64,000 bases of DNA. It comes from Thermosynechococcus sichuanensis E542. GTDB taxonomy: Bacteria; Cyanobacteriota; Cyanobacteriia; Thermosynechococcales; Thermosynechococcaceae. The stretch covers positions 1,659,001-1,723,000 of the forward strand of contig NZ_CP032152.1 in NCBI RefSeq assembly GCF_003555505.1, in the 5' to 3' direction. Below are positions 1 through 8,746 of this stretch, one piece after another. The notes under the pieces were generated by a model. The model saw only the letters and a program-made list of their open reading frames with translations, made no database searches and was not told where the DNA came from. Both the position numbers and the translations under genes were made by a program. Each line of letters begins with the position of its first letter. Position 1 is the stretch's first letter.

Positions 1-115
1 GAAAGCTGGTCAGGAGAGGAAAGAGAACCCCCAGCAGCAAGAGACCATAGAAGCGAACCGTGGGCACCCAACGGGGGCGATGGCGACCAAACTGGTAACT
101 GGCAGGTGCTTTCAT
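1..115 (-). CDS. N-terminal part of a membrane protein, probably DUF58 (runs off the window)
   Basis: Thirty-eight residues are visible, starting at ATG 113-115 and continuing past base 1. A basic stretch is followed by a hydrophobic segment (YGLLLLGVLFPLL), so the N-terminus is membrane-anchored. The start overlaps the TGA of the MoxR ATPase gene (ATGA), which implies translational coupling. DUF58 proteins, which have a VWA-like domain, usually follow moxR and begin with such a hydrophobic hairpin. The family call therefore rests on context and on this short N-terminus. Only the start is present, so the domain itself cannot be checked. Confidence 0.55.
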   Translation of the reverse strand, partial: MKAPASYQFGRHRPRWVPTVRFYGLLLLGVLFPLLTSF

Positions 116-1053
116 CGAGGGACAGCAACTTTAGCAAGAATACCTTGGATCACTTGGGGCAGCGTGGTGCCGTCTAACTGGGCTTCGGGCTTGAGGATCA
201 AACGGTGTTGCAGTAGCGGGGTGGCGATCGCCTTCACATCCTCAGGGGTCACATAGGCACGATCCTCTAACCATGCCTGTGCTTGGCTGGCGCGTAACCA
301 ACCCACTGCCGCTCGTGGGGAAGCCCCCAACAACAGTTCGGGATGTTGGCGACTGGCCTGCACCAAGGCCAAAAGATAATCCAGCACCGCAGGCTCCACA
401 TGGACTTGCCGCACTTGCTGCCGTGCCTCTAGGACTTGCTCAACGGTAATCAATGGCTGCAAATTCAGTTGATCAAGATCCCGCGCCTCAAAGCCCCCAA
501 GGGCATTCTCCAGCATTTGCCGTTCCGAGGTTGGCTCTGGGTAGGGCACGACTAGCTTAAATAGGAAGCGATCCAGTTGAGCTTCTGGCAGCGGATAGGT
601 TCCTTCAAATTCCAAGGGGTTTTGGGTGGCCACTGTCCAAAATAAACCCGAGAGGGGGAGAGTGGTGCCGTCAAGGGTCACCTGCCGTTCTTCCATGGCT
701 TCGAGGAGGGCTGCTTGGGTTTTAGGCGGTGTGCGGTTAATTTCATCCGCCAGCAGCACTTGCGTAAAAATCGGTCCCTTGCGCAGGCGAAAGGTGCGAC
801 TGTTGAAGTCAAAGATGCTCGTACCGAGAATATCAGCGGGGAGGACATCGGGGGTGAGTTGAATACGGCGAAACTCCGCTGCAATCAGGCGAGCGAGGAG
901 CTTGACAAGGAGGGTTTTAGCAGTTCCCGGCACCCCCTCAAGGATGACATGGCCTTCGGCGAGGAGCGCCACAATTAATCCTTGGGCGATCGCCCCTTGA
1001 CCGACAACAATCTGATTAAGACGCTGCTGAAGGCTCCGAAAAAGCTCTTTCAC
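112..1053 (-). CDS. MoxR-type AAA+ ATPase
   Basis: AAA+ chaperone-like ATPase of the MoxR family, thought to help mature or insert metal or cofactor proteins together with a VWA-domain partner. A Walker A motif lies in EGVPGTAKT near residue 40, Walker B in LLADEINR near residue 105, then sensor 1 (ATQNP) and an arginine-finger region (PLPEAQLDRF), with a C-terminal lid (SPRAAVGWLRA). The start is uncertain. A TTG at 1083 extends the frame by ten residues, but the GTG at 1053 gives the usual family N-terminus (KELFRSLQQRL). The stop overlaps the start of the downstream DUF58-like gene. Divergent from the gene at 1184. Confidence 0.88.
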   Translation of the reverse strand: MKELFRSLQQRLNQIVVGQGAIAQGLIVALLAEGHVILEGVPGTAKTLLVKLLARLIAAEFRRIQLTPDVLPADILGTSIFDFNSRTFRLRKGPIFTQVLLADEINRTPPKTQAALLEAMEERQVTLDGTTLPLSGLFWTVATQNPLEFEGTYPLPEAQLDRFLFKLVVPYPEPTSERQMLENALGGFEARDLDQLNLQPLITVEQVLEARQQVRQVHVEPAVLDYLLALVQASRQHPELLLGASPRAAVGWLRASQAQAWLEDRAYVTPEDVKAIATPLLQHRLILKPEAQLDGTTLPQVIQGILAKVAVPR

Positions 1054-1183
1054 ACCCGTTCTGTCGCTCCTAGACTTTCCCAATGCTAGCAGAGGCGTTC
1101 ACAGTCTCCCTTGGATGACAGGCAATAAATTGCTGCCTAGGAAAATTGGCTAAAATACAAATCGAGGGACTTTTGGCCAACCT

Positions 1184-1924
1184 GTGACCACAACGACTTC
1201 TCCGATTGCCACCGCTGCCCAACAAATCGTCCAGCACCCGCAGCACAGCCGTCTTTTTAAGCTACTGTATGCCCTGCAGCGGAATCAGTGGCCGACCCAA
1301 GCACCGTCGTGGAGCGTGAACGAGGTGCAACAGGCTGTACTCCAAATCCTTGAGCGGCTGAAAACCCCTACCCTCTTGGGAGAACGCCTAACTGCCATTG
1401 TCAATAGTCTCAACAAAGCACCGGCCTATCAGATTCTCTCAGCGACACTACTGCAAATTTTGGTGCCCCTCTACACCCAATCCCCGACGGCCACACTGAC
1501 CATCGAGGCACCCACCCTCAGCACCGCCGATCTCTACGATTTGCGCTTGGAAGTCACCCGCTACTGCACCCCCCTGCATATGAAGCTGCTTGTGGCTGCC
1601 CTGTTGACCAACAAACCGGTGCATGCCCAAGGCTTAGAGCGATTTACGCTCCTAGATTTACTGCAACGGCTGACCCGCCGCTATGGGGATTTAGAGATCT
1701 TGCAGACGCAGATGGCCGCTGCTTTGGCGCGTTTGCCCGATGACCCCCTCTATGCCAGTAGCGGCGATCGCCTGATCAAACTGCTGAGTACGCTTTATCA
1801 ACGCTATCAACAAAGCCAGACGCCAGAGGCTACCCTTGGCGGTACGCCACCCACTGTTGCCCCACCTGACCCCCCAGAGGCCGAGGAAGAACTCACCTGC
1901 CAACTGTTTCCCCACAGTCCATGA
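1184..1924 (+). CDS. Conserved cyanobacterial-type protein of unknown function
   Basis: I do not recognise a family. The 246-residue protein starts at GTG 1184 and appears mostly alpha-helical and soluble, with no signal peptide or membrane segment. Leucine-rich helical stretches fill roughly residues 15-210 (for example RLFKLLYALQRNQ and MKLLVAALLTN). The last 35 residues are acidic and proline-rich (PPTVAPPDPPEAEEE), probably a flexible tail. Base composition and HIP1 content match the flanking core genes, so it looks resident. It stands alone between the divergent moxR operon and glgP. Confidence 0.7.
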   Translation: MTTTTSPIATAAQQIVQHPQHSRLFKLLYALQRNQWPTQAPSWSVNEVQQAVLQILERLKTPTLLGERLTAIVNSLNKAPAYQILSATLLQILVPLYTQSPTATLTIEAPTLSTADLYDLRLEVTRYCTPLHMKLLVAALLTNKPVHAQGLERFTLLDLLQRLTRRYGDLEILQTQMAAALARLPDDPLYASSGDRLIKLLSTLYQRYQQSQTPEATLGGTPPTVAPPDPPEAEEELTCQLFPHSP

Positions 1925-2060
1925 ACGCTAGGGAAGCGCTTCCCCCTCTTTGCTAGTAAAGAGATTCTGTACTTCGCGGGGAATCCTTGGCGATCGCGGT
2001 AGAACAGTAAGGTGAAGGGCTGACTATTGATCGCGTTAATTCTTTGCGAGGATTCCCACA

Positions 2061-4589
2061 ATGACCAGTCTCATTCCGCCCGGTTGTCCCACGGTGCTGA
2101 CGGAAGACGATCGCACCGGTACGAGTATTGAAACCCTGCGTCGCGCCTTTATGGATAATCTCTTCTTTATCCAAGGGCGCTTCCCCGAAGTGGCAACAAA
2201 AAATGATTACTACTTGGCCTTGGCCTACACGGTGCGCGATCGCCTGCTGTTGCGCTGGCTGAATTCCGCCAAAACCTATCGAGATCAAGAAAGCCGCACT
2301 GTTTGCTATCTTTCTGCTGAATTTTTACTTGGCCCCCACCTTGGCAATAACCTGATTAACCTCGGACTCTATGAGGCCGTTGAAGAAGCCATGCGGCAAA
2401 CCGGTTTGAACCTCAAGGAACTGCTTGATCAGGAAGAAGAGCCGGGCTTGGGCAATGGTGGCTTGGGTCGCTTGGCGGCCTGCTACATGGATTCCCTCGC
2501 CACATTGGAAATCCCCGCCATTGGCTATGGCATTCGCTATGAGTACGGCATCTTTGACCAAGAGATTCGCGATGGCTGGCAAGTTGAGATTACGGATAAG
2601 TGGTTACGCTACGGTAACCCTTGGGAAATTCCCCGACCAGAGTTGATTTTGCAGGTGAAGTTTGGCGGGCACACCTACAGCTACACCGATGATCAGGGTC
2701 GCTATCGGGTCGTTTGGGAACCCCACCAAGTGATTCAGGGGGTGGCCTATGACACCCCAATCTTGGGCTACAAGGTGAATACCGCCAATCTTTTGCGTCT
2801 GTGGCGGGCAGAGGCGGTGGAGTCCTTTGACTTTCAGGCTTTTAACACGGGCGATTACTACGGTGCCGTCAACCAAAAAATTGCCTCCGAAAACATCACT
2901 AAGGTTCTCTACCCTAACGATGAGCAATTGCAGGGCAAAGAACTGCGGCTGATGCAGCAATATTTCTTCTGCTCCTGTGCCCTGCAGGACATGATCCGCC
3001 TCTACAAGCAATCGGGGAATAAAGATCTGAGCCGCTTCCATGAGAAGTTTACGGTGCAGTTGAATGATACCCACCCGGCAATTTCAGTGGCAGAATTGAT
3101 GCGCCTGTTGGTGGATGAGCATCTCATGCCTTGGGAGCAGGCGTGGGACATTACGCGCCAAACCTTTGCCTACACCAACCACACCCTCCTGCCCGAGGCA
3201 TTGGAAAAATGGCCGCTGGATCTCTTTGGCTCCCTGCTGCCCCGCCACTTGCAAATTATCTACGAAATTAACCAACGCTTCCTCGATCAGGTGCGCCTGC
3301 AATATCCGGGGGATAACGATCGCCTGCGGCGGTTGTCAATTATTGATGAAAGTGGCTGTCGCTATGTGCGCATGGCCCACTTGGCAGCCGTGGGGAGTCA
3401 TGCCATCAACGGCGTGGCGGCGCTGCACTCAGAACTCTTGAAACAAACCGTGCTTAAGGATTTCTATGAACTGACGCCGCAGAAGTTCTCCAATAAAACC
3501 AATGGCGTCACCCCTCGGCGCTGGATGGTGCTGAGCAATCCCGGATTAACCCGCCTGATTACCGAACGCATTGGTGAAGATTGGGTGAAGCACTTGGATC
3601 AACTGCGGCGATTGGAACCCTTGGCAGAGGATCGCGACTTTGCTGCCCAGTGGCGATCGGTAAAACACGAAAACAAGGAACGTCTTGCGGCGTACATTCG
3701 CGATCGCGTGGGAGTAACGGTGGATCCCCATTCCCTCTTTTCGATTTTGGTGAAGCGCATCCACGAGTACAAGCGGCAGCACCTGTGTGTCCTCAATATC
3801 ATCACGCTTTACCAGATGTTGAAGGACAATCCGCAACTGGACATGGTGCCGCAAACGTTTATTTTTGGTGGTAAGGCGGCGCCGGGCTACTACATGGCCA
3901 AGTTGATCATTAAGCTGATCAACTCAGTGGCGGATGTGATCAACCATGATCCAGCGGTGCGCGATCGCCTGAAGGTGGTCTTTTTGCCCGACTACAACGT
4001 GACGCTGGGGCAGCGGGTCTATCCAGCAGCGGATCTCTCCCAGCAAATCTCAACGGCGGGCTACGAAGCCTCAGGCACAGGCAATATGAAATTTGCCCTC
4101 AATGGCGCATTGACAATTGGAACCCTCGATGGTGCCAACGTGGAGATTCGCGAAGAGGTGGGGGCAGAAAACTTCTTCCTCTTTGGCAATACAGTGGAGC
4201 AATTGCAGGAATTGTGGCGCAACGGCTACCGTCCGTGGGAGTTTGCCAATAGTAACCCAATGCTGAAGCGAGTCCTTGACCTGATTGGCTCTGGTTACTT
4301 TTCCCATGGGGATACGGCACTCTTTCGCCCCATTGTGGAACACCTCTGGCAAAACGATCGCTATTGCCTCTTGGCAGACTACCAAAGCTACGTGGACTGC
4401 CATCAACAGGTGCTTCAGGTGTATCAAGATCAAGCCCAATGGACCAAAATGTCGATCCTCAATGTGGCACGCATGGGCAAATTTTCTAGCGATCGCGCCA
4501 TTCGCGAGTACTGCCAAGACATCTGGCATGTTGAACCAGTGAAAATTGTTCTACCGGCAACGTCCTATATGACACCCGCTGTACAGTAG
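2061..4589 (+). CDS. glgP: Glycogen phosphorylase
   Basis: Releases glucose-1-phosphate from glycogen by phosphorolysis, the main route of reserve use in darkness. The 842-residue length is normal for the family. Visible family segments include the N-terminal YLSAEFLLG and GNGGLGRLAACYMDS, the KRIHEYKRQ signature, and the PLP-binding region GTGNMKFALNGALTIGTLDG in the last third, whose lysine forms the Schiff base. Start ATG 2061 follows a 136-bp leader. A strong intrinsic terminator follows at 4617, so this is likely a single-gene unit. None of the catalytic segments I can recognise is disrupted. Confidence 0.97.
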   Translation: MTSLIPPGCPTVLTEDDRTGTSIETLRRAFMDNLFFIQGRFPEVATKNDYYLALAYTVRDRLLLRWLNSAKTYRDQESRTVCYLSAEFLLGPHLGNNLINLGLYEAVEEAMRQTGLNLKELLDQEEEPGLGNGGLGRLAACYMDSLATLEIPAIGYGIRYEYGIFDQEIRDGWQVEITDKWLRYGNPWEIPRPELILQVKFGGHTYSYTDDQGRYRVVWEPHQVIQGVAYDTPILGYKVNTANLLRLWRAEAVESFDFQAFNTGDYYGAVNQKIASENITKVLYPNDEQLQGKELRLMQQYFFCSCALQDMIRLYKQSGNKDLSRFHEKFTVQLNDTHPAISVAELMRLLVDEHLMPWEQAWDITRQTFAYTNHTLLPEALEKWPLDLFGSLLPRHLQIIYEINQRFLDQVRLQYPGDNDRLRRLSIIDESGCRYVRMAHLAAVGSHAINGVAALHSELLKQTVLKDFYELTPQKFSNKTNGVTPRRWMVLSNPGLTRLITERIGEDWVKHLDQLRRLEPLAEDRDFAAQWRSVKHENKERLAAYIRDRVGVTVDPHSLFSILVKRIHEYKRQHLCVLNIITLYQMLKDNPQLDMVPQTFIFGGKAAPGYYMAKLIIKLINSVADVINHDPAVRDRLKVVFLPDYNVTLGQRVYPAADLSQQISTAGYEASGTGNMKFALNGALTIGTLDGANVEIREEVGAENFFLFGNTVEQLQELWRNGYRPWEFANSNPMLKRVLDLIGSGYFSHGDTALFRPIVEHLWQNDRYCLLADYQSYVDCHQQVLQVYQDQAQWTKMSILNVARMGKFSSDRAIREYCQDIWHVEPVKIVLPATSYMTPAVQ

Positions 4590-4616
4590 GCTGGCCGTTT
4601 CTATCACCCTGATGCT

Positions 4617-4639
4617 CCCCCTCCTCGCGAGGGGGTTTT
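4617..4639 (+). terminator. Intrinsic terminator after glgP
   Basis: Perfect 7-bp stem CCCCCTC / GAGGGGG with a 5-base loop (CTCGC), followed directly by TTTT. It lies 27 bases after the glgP stop. It ends five bases before the stop of the convergent DUF6464 gene and could serve that gene in the other direction, although the T-run is only on the glgP side. Confidence 0.85.
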
Positions 4640-4643
4640 GCTG

Positions 4644-5006
4644 TTAAGGTTCTCGAGGTTGGTAATCTCGACAGTTTTGGCAGGAGCCTTGAGGGTTGAC
4701 TGCACAGCGCAACAAGGGGGAAAGCGCATTCCAGCGACAGGAAGGATCCCCAATCACCCACTGTCCATTGACGAGATGGCGATCGCTCGTGGTGTCACTG
4801 TGCTGCACATAGAGGGCAATTTTTTCCAGTTGATAGCGGCCACCGCGAAATCGGTAGCGATGACGGCGTTCTAACACGGTATAGGTTTCCCCTTCATGAT
4901 CCACATGGCAACCGGGTTGGGGGATCCAGTCGAGATAAACATGCCCCAGCGATCGCCGGGGGTTGATCAGGTGCAACTCTGTCGGTAAGTCGGATGGGGT
5001 TGCCAT
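4644..5006 (-). CDS. DUF6464-like small cyanobacterial protein
   Basis: Protein of 120 residues whose core (LGHVYLDWIPQPGCHVDHEGETYTVLERRH followed by an arginine-rich RFRGGRYQL, described here in pieces) resembles the cyanobacterial DUF6464 family. Its function is unknown. The C-terminus has a cysteine pair (CRWNALSPLLRCAVN and GSCQNC) that might bind metal. It is convergent with glgP and the two genes share the terminator region. No membrane segment or signal peptide is visible. The family call comes from memory of the motif order. Confidence 0.6.
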   Translation of the reverse strand: MATPSDLPTELHLINPRRSLGHVYLDWIPQPGCHVDHEGETYTVLERRHRYRFRGGRYQLEKIALYVQHSDTTSDRHLVNGQWVIGDPSCRWNALSPLLRCAVNPQGSCQNCRDYQPREP

Positions 5007-5118
5007 GCGTTCAGCTTAATCACGCCCTTGTTACTACCCATCAATTGTATTGGGCATAACTAACGATCAATCTATCGTATCCTAGCAGTGGCCTCATTTC
5101 CACCTCCCTTCATGTTTT

Positions 5119-5769
5119 ATGGCAAAACTGTCCACTGACCTCGAACGTGCCTTTTTGACTCCTGTGCCCAACCCCACCGATGGCGAAGTTTTAACGCAGC
5201 AACTGGTGTCCTTGGAGGATATTCTGCAGTTGGCGGGAGAGCGAACCTTTGGCTTTTTGCTGGCGGTGCTTGCATTGCCATCGGCACTACCCCTTCCAGC
5301 ACCCGGTTACGCCACCCCCTTTGGCATTGTGCTGTTACTGTTGGGCTGGCAGTTGCTCATCGGTGCCGCAACCCCTTGGTTGCCCCCTCGGTTGCTCAAG
5401 CGCACCATGCCGCGATCGCAGATTCAAAAAATTGTGCGCACAGCTTTGCCTTGGCTGCGGCGGATTGAATTGATCTCCCGTCCCCGCTTGCGCCCCATTT
5501 GCACTACTCGAGGCGGACGTTGGGGTTTGGGAGTGGCTGTGTCACTGATGGCCATCTCGATGATTTTGCCCATTCCCGGCACCAACACCATTCCAGCCAT
5601 GGGCATTTTTACGATTGGCTTTGGTCTTTTGGATGATGATGGTTTGATTAGTCTGGCGGGGGTAGTCATCTCTCTCATTGGTTTAGCAGTGACCACCTCG
5701 ATTCTTGTTGCCCTTGCCTGGGGGGGGAACAGTCTCCTCGATGTATTGAGGGCTTGGCTGCATCCGTAA
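5119..5769 (+). CDS. ExoD-like exopolysaccharide synthesis membrane protein
   Basis: The 216-residue protein has the ExoD layout: a soluble N-terminus with LVSLEDILQLAGERTFGFLLAVLALPSALPL split over two hydrophobic helices, then PLPAPGYATPFGIVLLLLGWQ, a basic cytoplasmic loop, and a further pair of hydrophobic helices (VSLMAISMILPIPGTNTIPA and a long C-terminal hydrophobic run). ExoD proteins affect exopolysaccharide production, but their biochemical role is unknown. ATG 5119 was chosen because the residues after it fit the family. A short gap separates it from the next gene on the same strand (5806). Confidence 0.8.
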   Translation: MAKLSTDLERAFLTPVPNPTDGEVLTQQLVSLEDILQLAGERTFGFLLAVLALPSALPLPAPGYATPFGIVLLLLGWQLLIGAATPWLPPRLLKRTMPRSQIQKIVRTALPWLRRIELISRPRLRPICTTRGGRWGLGVAVSLMAISMILPIPGTNTIPAMGIFTIGFGLLDDDGLISLAGVVISLIGLAVTTSILVALAWGGNSLLDVLRAWLHP

Positions 5770-5805
5770 GATAGGAAGTAATCTCTCCTTCATCACTCAA
5801 GGGCA

Positions 5806-6429
5806 ATGAGAACCTTACCCCTTCCCAACTCCTGTGGCCAATGGTTGAGTGCCGTGGGGGCGATCGCCTTATTGATGGGGCATCCTGTCAGAACAACTGC
5901 CAATACCAACGGCGACTTACCGCCAGCGGTTGCCGCAGCGATCGCGATGCCTGTCAATGAACAGCAAGTTGTAGTCAGCGAGCAACCCTCAGCAGTGGGC
6001 TTAACGGTACCTAGTCTATGGTGGGTCGTGCAGCAATTTGGTGATAACGTGATTCAACGCTGGCAGGCCTTTCCAGCTATCGCAGCACCGGGGGGCAGAG
6101 TTGAAGCCTTTGTCTCCCCTGCCGCTTGGGGACGCTTGCCCTATTTACGGCGTTTTGCCCTGATCAATCAGTTGGGCAATGCCAGTCGCAGCTTTGGCTA
6201 TCAGTTGATCCTACGCGATCGCGCAGCGCGCCCTTTGGGGGATCGCCGGCAGGTCATTTATGGTGCCTACACCTGTCAATTTGATGCCCTACCCCTTGAA
6301 TACCTACCAGAAGTCACCGATGCAGCAGGCAACCCCGTTCCTTTTTTTCCACCCAGTAGCGAACTCAACTGTCAAGTATGGGTCAATCCCAATATTCCCG
6401 TCATGTTTCCAACTCAAGGGCTTCGCTAA
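5806..6429 (+). CDS. Secreted protein of unknown function
   Basis: I do not recognise a family. The 207-residue protein starts with a Sec-type signal peptide: a hydrophobic core near residues 15-27 (LSAVGAIALLMG) and a probable cleavage site near HPVRTTANT. The mature part contains AAPGGRVEAFVSPAAWGRLPYLRRF and a C-terminal segment with two cysteines (TCQF and LNCQVWV) that could form a disulfide. It lies 36 bp after the ExoD-like gene on the same strand. This suggests a shared transcript and possibly an envelope role, which is inference. Confidence 0.65.
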   Translation: MRTLPLPNSCGQWLSAVGAIALLMGHPVRTTANTNGDLPPAVAAAIAMPVNEQQVVVSEQPSAVGLTVPSLWWVVQQFGDNVIQRWQAFPAIAAPGGRVEAFVSPAAWGRLPYLRRFALINQLGNASRSFGYQLILRDRAARPLGDRRQVIYGAYTCQFDALPLEYLPEVTDAAGNPVPFFPPSSELNCQVWVNPNIPVMFPTQGLR

Positions 6430-6440
6430 AAGGACTGTAT

Positions 6441-7298
6441 CTAGGCTAGAGCCGCCTTTTCCATCACTGCTAATAACTCCTGCCATAGCTTTTGGGTCAC
6501 AGGTCCCGGACAGACGGGAAAGATCACCTCATCCACCTGGCGAATCGGCATCAGCAGGCGCACCGATGAACTAAGAAAGCCCTCCTTGGCTCTCGCTAGA
6601 TCTTGGGGGGTGAGAATCACTTCCCGATGGGGAATGCCCAAGTCTGCAACGAGCTGCAATAGGGTAGCTCGCGTAATTCCGTGGAGCATACCAACAGTGG
6701 TGGGGGGTGTCTCGACCACACCATCACGGACAATCCAGAGGTTACTGGTCGTGGCCTCGGTAATCTGCCCTTGGGCATTGAGAAGCAGGGCGTCGTCAAA
6801 ACCAGCTTGCTGCGCTTCCAATAGCGCCAAGATATTGTTGAGGTAATTGCCCGTTTTAGCCGCCGGATCAAGGGCAGCGGTGCTCGTGCGTTGCCGCTTA
6901 GCAATGGTAAGGCGAATGCCCTGTTCACTCAAGGTTGGTTCGGGGGCGATCGCCATCAACACAATCAATAACCTAGGTTGCGTAGTCGGTTCTGGCAATA
7001 GCCCAATGCGGCAATCGCGACCACGGGTCACCACAATCCGAATGTAATATTCTCCCCTTGGAGCAGCCGCTAAGGTACGTTGCACTTCTTGGGTAATGTA
7101 CTCATCAGACCACGGCACGGTCATGTACAGATAGTCCGCTGAGGCGCGCAACCGTGCGAGGTGCTCTGGTAGGGCAAAGGGAATCCCCCGATAGGTACGA
7201 ATCACTTCATAAACGCTATCGCCGTAGAGAAACCCGCGATCCAGAACAGAAATCGAGGCCTCTGGCGTAATTACCCCATCCAAATTGCAGAGCAACAC
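6441..7298 (-). CDS. Class IV (fold-type IV) PLP aminotransferase
   Basis: PLP enzyme of the branched-chain aminotransferase, D-amino-acid aminotransferase and aminodeoxychorismate lyase group. The 285 residues include DRGFLYGDSVYEVIRTYRG near residue 20, the PLP lysine region PAAKTGNYLNNILAL near residue 145, and the cofactor-holding ITEATTSNLWIV near residue 180. These groups are hard to tell apart by eye, so substrate (branched-chain amino acid, D-alanine or aminodeoxychorismate) stays open. Starts at GTG 7298 with GGGGAG upstream, 12 bp after the DUF1825 gene and probably co-transcribed with it. Confidence 0.85.
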   Translation of the reverse strand: MLLCNLDGVITPEASISVLDRGFLYGDSVYEVIRTYRGIPFALPEHLARLRASADYLYMTVPWSDEYITQEVQRTLAAAPRGEYYIRIVVTRGRDCRIGLLPEPTTQPRLLIVLMAIAPEPTLSEQGIRLTIAKRQRTSTAALDPAAKTGNYLNNILALLEAQQAGFDDALLLNAQGQITEATTSNLWIVRDGVVETPPTTVGMLHGITRATLLQLVADLGIPHREVILTPQDLARAKEGFLSSSVRLLMPIRQVDEVIFPVCPGPVTQKLWQELLAVMEKAALA

Positions 7299-7310
7299 CC
7301 GCCGTCTCCC

Positions 7311-7634
7311 CTAGGGTTGGCGTTCCACTTCGGCTTTCATGCGCTCAAGGGTTTGATGCATTTGATCAAACATGGTTTGGGGAGACATACCAAACTGACT
7401 GAGTTGTGTTTCCAATTGTTTGATCGTCATCTGCGCCATAAAGTCATCGGACAACTCAAACCGCTTCATAAAAATACGGTAGCGGTCCATGAGTTCTTCC
7501 ATTTTTTCGATATAAATTTTCTTCCCTTCGCGGTCAAACTTGCCGTACTCGGAGCCAAGCTGCATCAACTGCTGGTAGTCCTGAAACAGGCGTTGTGCTT
7601 CCTGTTGAACAATTTCTGAATCAAAGAATCCCAT
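7311..7634 (-). CDS. DUF1825 family protein
   Basis: Small helical cyanobacterial protein of 107 residues (MGFFDSEIVQQEAQRLFQDY onward) with the conserved middle YGKFDREGKKIYIEKMEELM. The function is unknown. The start was placed at ATG 7634 because the family begins MGFFDS. An in-frame upstream ATG at 7664 would add ten cysteine-rich residues not expected in this family. It is the first gene of a short unit with the class IV aminotransferase. Confidence 0.85.
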   Translation of the reverse strand: MGFFDSEIVQQEAQRLFQDYQQLMQLGSEYGKFDREGKKIYIEKMEELMDRYRIFMKRFELSDDFMAQMTIKQLETQLSQFGMSPQTMFDQMHQTLERMKAEVERQP

Positions 7635-7719
7635 ATGCCTCTGCCCGATACAGCAACAACCCAAATGCCAACGATTGACCGTTTGGTTTGTTATCTACTT
7701 GCATTCTATCAAAGGCACT

Positions 7720-8745
7720 TTAGGCGGGGGTGAGAGGGAAAACCGATCCTTTGCTCAGAGTCTGTGCCCAAGCGATCGCCGCCAGAAAACTCTGTGGGTC
7801 TGCCATCCCTGTACCCGCAATATCAAAGGCCGTACCGTGATCTGGGGAGGTGCGAATAAAGGGCAGGCCAATCGTCGTATTCACCGCCTCCCGAAAGGCC
7901 AGCATCTTCACGGGAATCAATCCCTGATCGTGATAGAGCGCGAGGTAAGCATCGTAGGCAGTTGCGGGAGCAGGGCGTCCCCACCACGCATCGGCAGCCC
8001 CAATCCAGAGGGTATCAGGAGGTACAGGGCCAATCAGTTCAACTTGGGGATACTGCTGCTGGGCGTCTGCCAGCCATGGAATCAGCCAAGTCACTTCCTC
8101 TTGCCCTAGGTGTCCCTGCTCACCACTGTGGGGATTCAAGCCAGCAATGGCAATGCGAGGCCGCTCCAGATGCCGCCGTTCCCTCAGAAACTGTACAAGG
8201 AGCGCCAGTTTTTCATTGAGACGTTCAGGGGTCAGGGCTTTGGGCACCTCTTGCAGGGGGATATGGGTCGTCGCGAGTAAAGTGGTCAGCACCCAGTTAG
8301 TTACGGGCGATCGCCCCAAGAACAACATGCCCACGTTGGCGGTTCCAGTAAAGTGAGCCAGCACTTCTGTTTGACCGGCAAAAGCATAGCCTGCCGCCTG
8401 CCAACTGGCCTTAGAAATCGGTGCCGTTACAATCCCTGCCACATCGCCGGCGATCGCCCGCTGAATGGCTGTTTCTAAGTAGGCAAAGCTCGCAGCTCCA
8501 CTGGCAACACTGGGTTGTCCCGGCACAATCACCTCATCGAGGGGATGCTCCCAGATCTGAAGCTGAGCAGGATCAATGGCCACCTGTCCCTGCTGACACA
8601 GGCGAGTGTAGGTTTCCTGCAATACCTGCTGCGTACCCGCAATAAAAAACTGCCCTAACAGGTCTGAGGGCAGATGAACTAAGGCTTTCAGGAGAATTTC
8701 TGGGCCAATGCCCGCTGGATCCCCAAGGGTGAGGGCAAGGGACAT
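7720..8745 (-). CDS. pdxA: 4-hydroxythreonine-4-phosphate dehydrogenase
   Basis: Oxidises 4-hydroxythreonine-4-phosphate in the DXP-dependent route to pyridoxal phosphate. The protein of about 341 residues starts MSLALTLGDPAGIGPEI, the family N-terminus. The substrate and metal-binding segments are visible (TAPISKASWQAAGY; AGLNPHSGEQGHLGQEE; ALYHDQGLIPVK; IRTSPDHGTAFDIAGTG). The start is ATG 8745, one base after the stop of the S1 gene. A longer in-frame reading overlapping that gene was rejected. It is co-directional and likely co-transcribed with rps1. Confidence 0.95.
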   Translation of the reverse strand: MSLALTLGDPAGIGPEILLKALVHLPSDLLGQFFIAGTQQVLQETYTRLCQQGQVAIDPAQLQIWEHPLDEVIVPGQPSVASGAASFAYLETAIQRAIAGDVAGIVTAPISKASWQAAGYAFAGQTEVLAHFTGTANVGMLFLGRSPVTNWVLTTLLATTHIPLQEVPKALTPERLNEKLALLVQFLRERRHLERPRIAIAGLNPHSGEQGHLGQEEVTWLIPWLADAQQQYPQVELIGPVPPDTLWIGAADAWWGRPAPATAYDAYLALYHDQGLIPVKMLAFREAVNTTIGLPFIRTSPDHGTAFDIAGTGMADPQSFLAAIAWAQTLSKGSVFPLTPA

Positions 8746-8746
8746 C

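Noticed and set aside
2604-3074. Open frame on the minus strand opposite glgP
   Set aside because: Antisense to a complete conserved glgP, low-complexity basic reading, no motif or start signal.
7675-8109. 144-codon frame on the + strand opposite the 3' half of pdxA
   Set aside because: Overlaps pdxA catalytic coding sequence in antisense and contains no recognised motif.
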